The notes below the pieces were generated by a model. It ran no database searches, had not been told where the DNA came from, and worked only from the letters and a program-made list of their open reading frames with translations. A program made the position numbers and the translations under genes. This document shows, one piece after another, positions 8,905 to 15,541 of a stretch of DNA of 64,000 nucleotides. Source of the DNA: Saccharothrix obliqua. Lineage in GTDB: Bacteria; Actinomycetota; Actinomycetes; Mycobacteriales; Pseudonocardiaceae. Position 1 is the first letter of the stretch. Each line of letters starts with the position of its first letter. Location of the stretch: assembly GCF_019375475.1 (NCBI RefSeq), contig NZ_JAHXGQ010000006.1, forward strand, positions 424,194 through 488,193. The letters run 5' to 3'.

Positions 8905-9338
8905 CGGCGGGTCCTGCGTTCGACCCTGGCCGCTACCTCCAACAGCTTGGCGTACTCGACCAGCTTGCGCCGGTCGTCCTCGCTCATCCCGGCTGCGGCG
9001 TGCGCGAGGAACCGCACGGCGTGCTCGTCGGGGTCGGCATCGGGGTCCTCATCCAGGAAATACTCAAGCGGCTTACGGTAGATGAACGCCAACTTGCCCA
9101 GCTCGAACGAATCGACCTTGCGTTGCCCGCGTTCGATGTCCGACATCGCCGTCCGGGGGATGCCGGTCCGCTCGGACACCAGTTGTTGACTCAACCCCAG
9201 GTACTCGCGGCATTCCTTGAGTCTGGAACCCATGCGGCGTTGCGCTTCGTCGCCTCCTTCGGGAAGTGTCGGCAGGCCAGGAGGTCCTTCGTCGGACTGT
9301 CCGGTGTCCGGTGCAAGTGGATCAGTCGTCTCGTTCAT
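8901..9338 (-). CDS. XRE-family helix-turn-helix regulator
   Basis: 145 aa from the ATG at 9338, chosen over the one at 9347 because the GAGGGAG ribosome binding site abuts the upstream ATG. Helix-turn-helix at about residues 37-92, with LGLSQQLVSERTGI and MSDIERGQRKV the two recognition-region helices. C-terminal helical tail with many charged residues. Likely represses the cassette and the divergent MazG-like gene and is inactivated by the adjacent ImmA-like peptidase; this is inference from the classical ImmA-ImmR pairing. Overlaps the upstream acyl-carrier-like gene. Confidence 0.85.
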   Translation of the reverse strand: MNETTDPLAPDTGQSDEGPPGLPTLPEGGDEAQRRMGSRLKECREYLGLSQQLVSERTGIPRTAMSDIERGQRKVDSFELGKLAFIYRKPLEYFLDEDPDADPDEHAVRFLAHAAAGMSEDDRRKLVEYAKLLEVAARVERRTRR

Positions 9339-9666
9339 CGAGACCATCTCCCTCGATTCCCGACAGGGGTCCGTCGTGGTCGGAGCCGTCGCTGGCCTCG
9401 TCGAGTTCCAGGCAGACCCGCTCGGCGAACCCCCGCACCGAGCGCATGTCCTGTGCCGTCTGCAACGTCGGCTTCAGCTTCACCCCGAAGCGGGCCCGTA
9501 CTCGTGTCATCAACTCCACCAACAGGATCGAGTCGTAGGGCAGGTCGGTGCCCGCGGCGGTCAACTCCGCACGCAACTCCTCGACGTTCCGCTGCTCCTC
9601 CTCCGCGAGCAGGTCGAGGATGAACGACTCGACCTTGTCGCGGAGCGTGTCCGACGACGCGACCAC
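9322..9666 (-). CDS. Acyl-carrier-protein-like small protein
   Basis: 114 aa from a GTG at 9666 with an AGGGGGA ribosome binding site 5 nt away. Residues 36-66 fit the carrier-protein core: an acidic loop, D-S at 44-45 (serine would carry phosphopantetheine), an amphipathic helix LLVELMTRVRARF, and GVKL. The C-terminus is an acidic tail. It is the first gene of the minus-strand cassette, so something thioester-bound may be delivered to, or sensed by, the nucleotide-modifying proteins. No synthase, adenylation or ketosynthase gene is nearby, so the carrier would depend on host enzymes, or the fold may serve another role. The assignment rests on pattern only. Confidence 0.6.
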   Translation of the reverse strand: MVASSDTLRDKVESFILDLLAEEEQRNVEELRAELTAAGTDLPYDSILLVELMTRVRARFGVKLKPTLQTAQDMRSVRGFAERVCLELDEASDGSDHDGPLSGIEGDGLDERDD

Positions 9667-9697
9667 AGGTTCCCCCTGTCGTGTTTGCCTACACTGT

Positions 9698-9716
9698 CTG
9701 TCCCATGATACGACAG
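9698..9716. promoter_or_regulatory. Candidate operator between divergent cassette genes
   Basis: Inverted repeat CTGTC, 9 nt, GACAG, in the 132-nt gap between the acyl-carrier-like gene (minus) and the MazG-like gene (plus). A further CTGTC lies at 9694-9698 and another at 9676-9680. The spacer holds CATGATAC, usable as a -10 in either direction. The location suits binding by the XRE regulator of the same cassette. No binding motif is known to me for this protein. Confidence 0.4.
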
Positions 9717-9798
9717 AAGGGTGTCGGATATCCAGACCACCCCAGCCGGATTTTCCGACGTAGCCGTAGGCCCCCGACAGCACGGGCAGGAGCGCCCC

Positions 9799-10695
9799 AT
9801 GCAGCTACGCGAGTTTCAGAACCAAGCTCGTACCCTTACCGTTGATCCAGTCGACCCCGACGGGAAGGCGCACCGCAAGGTCGCCCACCTGACCGGTGCC
9901 GTCGGCGACCTCGCGCGGGTTGTCCGTCCGCCCCGCGGCGGAGCCGACGCCGGCTGGGAGAAGACCAAGGTCCGCGACGCCCTGGCCGAGATCCTCTTCC
10001 GAGCCAGCGCCGTGGCGGACACCTACGGCCTGGACCTCGGCGAGATCGCCGTCGCCAGTCTGACCAACCTCGCCTACCGTGCCGTACCAACTCCGGCCGG
10101 ATCCTTCTACGACGACGGGTTCCCTGCCTGCGAGCAACTGCCCCGCCACATCTCCTACGAGTTCGTCAGTGACGCGCGCGAAGACGGAGTGGCACGAACC
10201 CGAATCCACTTCGACGGCAAGCAGGTAGGGGACCCCCTGACCGACGCGAGTGCCCGCCCGGACGGCTACCGCCTGCACGATGCCTTCCATCTCGCCTACG
10301 CCACCCACCTCGGCTGGTCGCCGGTCACCCGCGCCCTGCTCAACCGCAAGCGACGGAGCAACCCAGCCGTCGACGAAAGCGAAGACGGCGGACGTGCCAT
10401 CGTCGTGGAGGAAGCCGCCTCCGCGATGGTGTTCAGCCACGCGCCGGCCAACGACTACTTCCGCACCGACGTCGACCCGGTCCTGCTCGACAACCTTGCG
10501 CTCCTGGCAGGTACCCAGGAAGTCGCCACCCGCCGACCCGCCGATTGGCGTCGGGCCATACTCGACGGCTACGCCATGTGGCACAAGCTCCGCGAACACG
10601 ACGGCCACGGCATCGTCCACGCCGACTTGCTCGCCCGCACCATGGCCTTCCAGCCCACAATGGCACCCAAACTGGTCATCGCCAGGGCCGGGTGA
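9799..10695 (+). CDS. MazG-like protein with C-terminal extension (MazG_C type)
   Basis: 298 aa. ATG at 9799 is preferred because GGCAGGAG lies 6 nt upstream; an upstream GTG at 9721 has no good site. Residues 1-100 look like an all-alpha MazG/NTP-pyrophosphohydrolase unit (helices ending DALAEILFRASAVADTYGLDL), but the usual E-E-x-x-E metal motif is degenerate (GAVGDLA). The C-terminal 170 residues have LHDAFHLAYATHLGW and AIVVEEAASAMVF, which I recall as the MazG C-terminal family. MazG enzymes hydrolyse non-canonical NTPs to NMPs, so here it could clear or feed a modified nucleotide. Divergent from the cassette and followed by a terminator. Confidence 0.7.
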   Translation: MQLREFQNQARTLTVDPVDPDGKAHRKVAHLTGAVGDLARVVRPPRGGADAGWEKTKVRDALAEILFRASAVADTYGLDLGEIAVASLTNLAYRAVPTPAGSFYDDGFPACEQLPRHISYEFVSDAREDGVARTRIHFDGKQVGDPLTDASARPDGYRLHDAFHLAYATHLGWSPVTRALLNRKRRSNPAVDESEDGGRAIVVEEAASAMVFSHAPANDYFRTDVDPVLLDNLALLAGTQEVATRRPADWRRAILDGYAMWHKLREHDGHGIVHADLLARTMAFQPTMAPKLVIARAG

Positions 10696-10724
10696 GACCC
10701 CACGCTCGCCAAGACTCACGTCAC

Positions 10725-10748
10725 GCCTCCCGATCGCCGTCGGGAGGC
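10725..10748 (+). terminator. Hairpin terminator after the MazG-like gene
   Basis: Perfect 9-bp stem (10725-10733 with 10740-10748), 6-nt loop, 30 nt after the stop codon. Followed by ACCGTTTG, a weak T-run. Confidence 0.7.
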
Positions 10749-11217
10749 ACCGTTTGCGACGACCGAACGGGATTCACCCTTTCCGGTCGCGGCCCAGGTT
10801 GGTGCCCGTCCCTGAGCGAAGCAACGCCTGAGCGCCTACCACGATGCCCGCCGACTATGTGATGAACATGTCGGGACTCCGGACCTCCATGCCAGCGGTC
10901 AGTCGCGGGCCATGCGAGGCCGGACGCCGGGCGCTGCGAGCAGGTGGGACACCTAAGCGACCAGGCCGGCTGCGAGCAGCATTGCCCTGAGCATCCTGCC
11001 ATCGAGATCCGGTGAGTTACGGGTTGCCCGGCCACCGTGCACAGCACTCCTGCGGCCTGAACCTACGCAGGGTGAAGTTCGGAATCGGCTCGCGACGAGC
11101 TTCACCTGAACGGTTGGCGCCCGCCCCGTCTCCGGCGCTCGCAGCGCGCAGCCGGTACTGCTGATCACCACCGGGCTTGGGCAGCCTGCCCGGGACGGGG
11201 ACGTGAAGGAGGCGGTC
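10749..11217. other. Cargo spacer, no gene found
   Basis: About 470 nt between the MazG-like terminator and the HNH nuclease gene. Open frames are present but lack ribosome binding sites and protein-like composition. The last 100 nt should hold the promoter of the HNH gene; no clear -10/-35 pair stands out. Confidence 0.5.
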
Positions 11218-11916
11218 GTGTCGGGTGGTCGGTGGCGGACGCTGCTCCGCGCGGTGGTGGTGTGCGCGGCGGTCGGGCTGGTGGTGGGGGCGGTCGCGCC
11301 GGGTGTCGCGTCCGCGCGGGAGGCGGGGTCGGGTTCGCCGCGGGTGGTGGCGGGGGTGCCGTTGCGGGACGCGGTGGTCGCGTTGCCGGTCGCGGAGGAG
11401 TCCCGTGAGGGGTACTCGCGGGACAAGTTCAAACACTGGGTGGACGCGGATGGGAACGGGTGCAGCACGCGTGCGGAGGTGTTGCTGGTCGAGGCGGTGG
11501 ACGCGCCGGTGCGGACCGGCCGCTGCACCCTGGCCGGGGGTCGCTGGTACAGCTCCTACGACGACGTCTACGTGGACGGCCCGTCGGGGTTGGACATCGA
11601 TCACATGGTGCCGTTGGCCGAGGCGTGGGACAGCGGGGCCCACGAGTGGACGCCGCAGCGCCGCGAGAACTACGCCAACGACCTGGACGAGCCGTTGGCG
11701 CTGATCGCGGTCACCGCGACCACGAACCGGTCCAAGGGTGACCAGGACCCGCAGAGCTGGTTGCCGCCGTACGCGCCGGCGCACTGCGGCTACCTGCTGG
11801 CCTGGGTGACGACGAAGGTCCGTTGGGGGTTGTCGGTGGACCAGGCCGAGCGTGACCGGCTCGTGGACCTGGCTGCCGGGTGCCCCAACGTGCCTGTCAC
11901 CGCCACCATCGTCTGA
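11218..11916 (+). CDS. Secreted HNH-family nuclease (GmrSD C-terminal/DUF1524-like)
   Basis: 232 aa. GTG at 11218 is chosen because GGAGG lies 6 nt upstream; a GTG at 11203 does not have one. Residues 1-35 form a Sec signal peptide (two arginines, a hydrophobic core, then GVASA). The nuclease core is DIDHMVPLAEAWDSGA, followed by the RRENYAND asparagine and a K-G-D-Q-D-P segment: the DH...N...K pattern of HNH enzymes. Two cysteine pairs (GNGCS/GRCTL, AHCG/GCPN) would suit an extracellular protein. Similar secreted HNH proteins are common in actinomycetes and may scavenge DNA or act on competitors. Here it is transposon cargo; I cannot link it to the neighbouring cassette. Confidence 0.8.
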   Translation: MSGGRWRTLLRAVVVCAAVGLVVGAVAPGVASAREAGSGSPRVVAGVPLRDAVVALPVAEESREGYSRDKFKHWVDADGNGCSTRAEVLLVEAVDAPVRTGRCTLAGGRWYSSYDDVYVDGPSGLDIDHMVPLAEAWDSGAHEWTPQRRENYANDLDEPLALIAVTATTNRSKGDQDPQSWLPPYAPAHCGYLLAWVTTKVRWGLSVDQAERDRLVDLAAGCPNVPVTATIV

Positions 11917-12356
11917 CCGACCGGCGCGCATCGTCCGCGCGACCTCCGCTTGGCCGGTGGCGGGACCGTCCATCCGATCGGAAAGAGAACCCCGGTCCCC
12001 CTCGCGCGGGGCCGGGGGATCCGTGGTGCGGCGTGCCGCGTGTCATCGACCGAGTGCGACCGCTTCGCGTTGCAGTGTCGTCGCCGCCGGGCTCGGGCCG
12101 CGGAAGGGTAGGTACGGTGATCTGCACAAGAGCGGTGTTGCTCCGAACGGCTTTTCGGGGTCGCCCTCCAGAGGGCTCATCGCGCGGCAGCGCATCGACG
12201 CGCTGATCCTGCTAAGACGGGGGAGGAGTTCGGCTGCGGCGCGCGTTGACCGTCCGCTGTGGGCCTCTGCGGCACTCGAGTCACGGTCCGCTTGTCTCGG
12301 GGCACGCCTGCTCGGCGACCAGTGCCGCCAAAATGTCAGTCGACCGCTGGCCGTGG
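11917..12356. other. Spacer with a GC hairpin, no gene found
   Basis: 440 nt between two genes that converge. A hairpin at 11990-12017 (CCCCGG-T-CCCC against GGGG-CCGGGG) is a weak terminator candidate for the HNH gene. Nothing else stands out. Confidence 0.45.
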
Positions 12357-12884
12357 TTAAGACGGGAGTATGGGTTGGTTCCTCGTCCTGGCGATCCGGC
12401 GGACTGCGAACCCCATCGCTTCGGCTTCGAGTAGCCACGACTCCGCTTCGGCACCGAGCCGGTCTCCCCAGAAGGCCAGCCACCGCCAGAAGTCGTCAAG
12501 TCCTTGAGTCATCGTCTCCGCCGTTGTGATCTGGTGCAGCGCTGGCCACAGCGCCTCCGGGACATCGTGTTCGGTGACTGGAGGACGGAACCCAAACAGT
12601 GGCAGACGAAGACGTGCGCCCTCGTACACCTGTGTCACCAGAACCAGGACCCTGATGCGGGCGCGGTCGACAGCCGTCCAGTGCGTGGGGGAGGCATTGA
12701 GCTGGATGGGCTCACCCGTGCAGGGATCGTTGTCCCACTCACGCGGCAACGCCCATCGGCAGTAACGATCATGTTCTGGGTGTTCGATGAACCACACTCG
12801 ATCCAGTTCCTGAGCGCGGTCGGCCGCCAGACGGGCTTTCTTCGGCAGCTTGGACCTTATTGCCCGACCGCTGTCTGTGACCAT
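12357..12884 (-). CDS. Hypothetical protein, cargo
   Basis: 175 aa that I do not recognise. Soluble and Trp-rich (nine tryptophans), with an N-terminal basic stretch, HPEHDRY near 35-41 and a long helical C-terminal half (FWRWLAFWGDRLGAEAESW). No signal peptide or membrane segment. Codons are less GC-rich at third positions than in host genes, in line with foreign origin. The ATG has no clear ribosome binding site. The coherent amino-acid composition over the whole frame is the reason for calling it a gene. Confidence 0.55.
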   Translation of the reverse strand: MVTDSGRAIRSKLPKKARLAADRAQELDRVWFIEHPEHDRYCRWALPREWDNDPCTGEPIQLNASPTHWTAVDRARIRVLVLVTQVYEGARLRLPLFGFRPPVTEHDVPEALWPALHQITTAETMTQGLDDFWRWLAFWGDRLGAEAESWLLEAEAMGFAVRRIARTRNQPILPS

Positions 12885-14441
12885 GCAGCAGAGTCAAGCG
12901 CCTCTGTTGCCCACACGCTCGGCCTGTTTGGCTGTTTCGCCCGAACGAGCAGGCACCAGACACCGTGAGGCATCGGACCGGTCGAGCTTGGTCGGCGACA
13001 GGTTTTGGCGGCCGAGTCTCCGGCCGTTGGGATGAGGTGGTCCCGAGCCGGCAGCGGGGTTACGGAGATCGGGCCTGTGGCTGGAACGCGCGTTGCACCG
13101 ACGGTTCGCCGCCCGCCATTGCAACGGTGCGAGGTTCGGCTTCCAGGGCCTCAGTCCGGTGACGGCGGTTATCTGCAGCTCATTCGATGGTGCCTGTGGT
13201 GTAGTCCGCGTCTTCCAGTCCTATATGGAGGCCCATTGTGGTGGTTCTCGCGGTGAAGGTTGGCGGTCACCGACGCCAGCGCGTCGCTCTTGTCCTGCAG
13301 TTCGATAGCCGTCCGGCTCATCTCGGCCAACCGGAGTCGGCCGTCCGTGCCGCGTGGATTGCGAAGACGGGCACCGTGGTACGCGCAGGACGTCCTCGCC
13401 GGACGCCTGCACCGGAGCGTGGCCCGGCAGGTCGGAGGACTTGTCGTCGTACACCTGTGATCACCCTCAAAACCGGTGGCACCGGAAGGACATCCACCAG
13501 CCTTACGAGCGATGTTGTCGGAGATCCTTGTTGGATTCGGAAGATCGTTGTGCCTGGTCAACCACGCTCCTACAAGATCATCCCGTACCGGATGGACGGT
13601 CGTGGGCCATGAGTGCCGGCGTGGCTCGTTGGTAGGGTTCCGGCCACGGTGTTCGGCTCCGTGTTCGAGCCGGTCTCCTGCTGCACGCGGCGTCACCCCC
13701 GGCACGGATCCGGCCGGGGGCGAAGGACCCCCCAAGGTCCACTCCGGCCGAGGAGGGCAGGACGACCACTCGTTGAACGAGGAACAGAACGCCCAGGGTC
13801 GGCCATCACGGTGGTGGTCCCGAGCACGAGCAGCCCAGACGTTTGATCACCTGGCGGTCGGTCTGGAAGCGGCGACTCTCACGGGTCCCGTCCTGACCGA
13901 CGGAAGCCCGGTGATCTACGTGATCACCGGGCTCCTCGGTCTCGGTCTCCACCTCGCGGCCAAGCGACTGCACCAGCGGTAGACGACCCGACGCCGGCGG
14001 CCGGGAGGCTCACGGGGTGCCGCCCGTGGTCCAGCTTCTCGGCCGTTGGCGTTCCGGCGGAAGTTCACCCGTCCGGGTGTACTGCCGGCCATGCGGCAAA
14101 ACTAACGTCTGCCGCCCCAAAACTCCACCTGACCTGAGACGGGCGACACGGACGTGACCTTCACGCGAGCGTCCTGACGTGCGAAAACGCTGCCCGTCTC
14201 GCGTTGCAACATCCGCCCGATCGTTGGATCCGGTACTGCCAGATCGCGATCTATCGACATTCGTCGCAGCATGGAATCAATCCGTGGACCCGCGTGCCCG
14301 TCGGAGTGCCTTGCCTGTCGAAGCCAGACCGAGCGGCGACCGCGGGGTACGAGAGCATCCGTTTGACATGTCGGGTTCGCGGGGGGACGCGCGGGACACG
14401 CATGACGAGTCGGCACATCCGGCCGCCGCGCCGCAGCCGAC
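12885..14441. other. Decayed cargo region
   Basis: About 1.5 kb with many short overlapping frames and no intact recognisable gene. On the minus strand at about 13180-13420 two frames look like pieces of one gene: LAEMSRTAIELQDKSDALAS in one, and a tail DADYTTGTIE ending at 13180 in the next, as if frame-shifted. A perfect 10-bp inverted repeat sits at 13907-13931 (loop TACGT). The picture is of gene remnants left by earlier insertions. Confidence 0.4.
13773..13982 (+). CDS. Possible small membrane protein (doubtful)
   Basis: 69 aa from a TTG start. Basic N-terminal half, then one hydrophobic segment (VIYVITGLLGLGLHLAAKRL) near the C-terminus, the shape of a small tail-anchored protein. There is no good ribosome binding site within 15 nt, and the strong hairpin 13907-13931 lies inside it, so it may be non-coding. 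No family recognised. Confidence 0.22.
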   Translation: MNEEQNAQGRPSRWWSRARAAQTFDHLAVGLEAATLTGPVLTDGSPVIYVITGLLGLGLHLAAKRLHQR

Positions 14442-14996
14442 CTAACGTGCCGGGGGCGACCGGATGGCGGCGGTGACCGTGCCGATGTCCTGGACCGACA
14501 CCGGGTGCTTGCGGCCGACCCGTTGCCGTGACGGGGTCGGGGGCGGGATGTCCAGCCGTCACAACGCTTCACCGAGTTGTTTCGGGTCCCAGTCGGTGCG
14601 GTGGGCAAGGTCGACGGTCGCCACGGTGCCGGTCTCGCCCTCGGTGATCACGGCGGCCAGCAGTACCAGCACCTCGGGCAGGTCTTCGACGGTGGCCGCG
14701 TCGACCGGTTCAGACTCGGCGGCGGTCGCGGAACGACCGGCGCGGTGAGGCGGTGGGGATTCCACAGGGGCGACCGGGGCGTTGCCGACGGCATCGCCAT
14801 TGAGCAGCCGAGCGCGGCGCGGCGGTCCCGGCCGATTTCCGCGGCGGTCAACCCGATCCGGTCCTGCGGTAGAGGTCCTTCTGCCCGACCAGTCACGGGC
14901 GAACCCAGCGGTGGTGTCGCGGCCGATCACCCCCCGCGCGATGCCCACTTCGCGCCAGTCCGCCAGGACATCGACCCGCAGCAGGTGCGCCACCAC
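14442..14996 (-). pseudogene. Broken cargo gene with in-frame stop and frameshift
   Basis: The minus-strand frame reads well (ATVEDLPEVLVLLAAVITEG and DLAHRTDWDPKQLGEAL), meets a TGA at 14559-14561, then continues in the same frame with convincing high-GC codons (RLDIPPPTP, VGRKHPVSVQDIGTVTAAI) to a TAG at 14442. Further upstream the better protein (PLPQDRIGLTAAEIGRDRRA) lies in a different frame, so a frameshift is also likely. The original function is not recognised. It lies 98 nt downstream of the tnpC-like gene on the same strand, so it may once have been part of the recombinase operon. Confidence 0.55.
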
Positions 14997-15094
14997 AACC
15001 CACTGGCCTGAGGTGACCTCCCGCGCGATGCGGGTATCCAGCGCGAGCGGCTCCGGTCCTGCCCGTCGTCATGACGATCGAGGCCGCCGGGCTG

Positions 15095-15541
15095 TCACCC
15101 GTCGGTGTGATCGGGACTTCTGGACAAGCCCCGCACGTTGCTGTGGCCGGCCAGTGCGGTACGCAACCTGGTGATCTCGTCGTGCTGGGCGGCCAGGCGA
15201 GATACCGCCGTCGTACGGAACTCCTTCAGGGCGGTGATCTCCGAGTCCCGGTCGGCCACCCGCTTCTTCAGTTCCGCGACGTGTTCCTTGAGCCGCTCGA
15301 TCTGCGCGGCGCGTGGGTCAGTGACCTCACCGGCTTCGTGCATCCGGTCACGGCGGGCTTCAAACTCCTCCTTCAAATGCAGGTAGGTGCTGTAGAGAGC
15401 GGCCCGGGTGACACCCGCCTCCTTGGCGAGGGTTTTTACGTCGCACCCACCGCCCGGCGGGATCTCGCCGCGCAGCAACCTGTCCGACGCGGCGCGGATG
15501 CGGTCCTCGTTCTGCCGCCGCTGCTGCTCGGTAATGCGCAT
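15095..15541 (-). CDS. tnpC: TnpC-like accessory protein (DUF6262 type)
   Basis: 148 aa. A helix-turn-helix-like N-terminal half (LAKEAGVTRAALYSTY at about 43-58) and a heptad-rich coiled coil (about 75-135). This matches the small third protein of Tn554-type elements, which affects efficiency and orientation of transposition. Its ATG overlaps the stop of the preceding recombinase gene (ATGA), so the four genes form one operon. Confidence 0.78.
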   Translation of the reverse strand: MRITEQQRRQNEDRIRAASDRLLRGEIPPGGGCDVKTLAKEAGVTRAALYSTYLHLKEEFEARRDRMHEAGEVTDPRAAQIERLKEHVAELKKRVADRDSEITALKEFRTTAVSRLAAQHDEITRLRTALAGHSNVRGLSRSPDHTDG

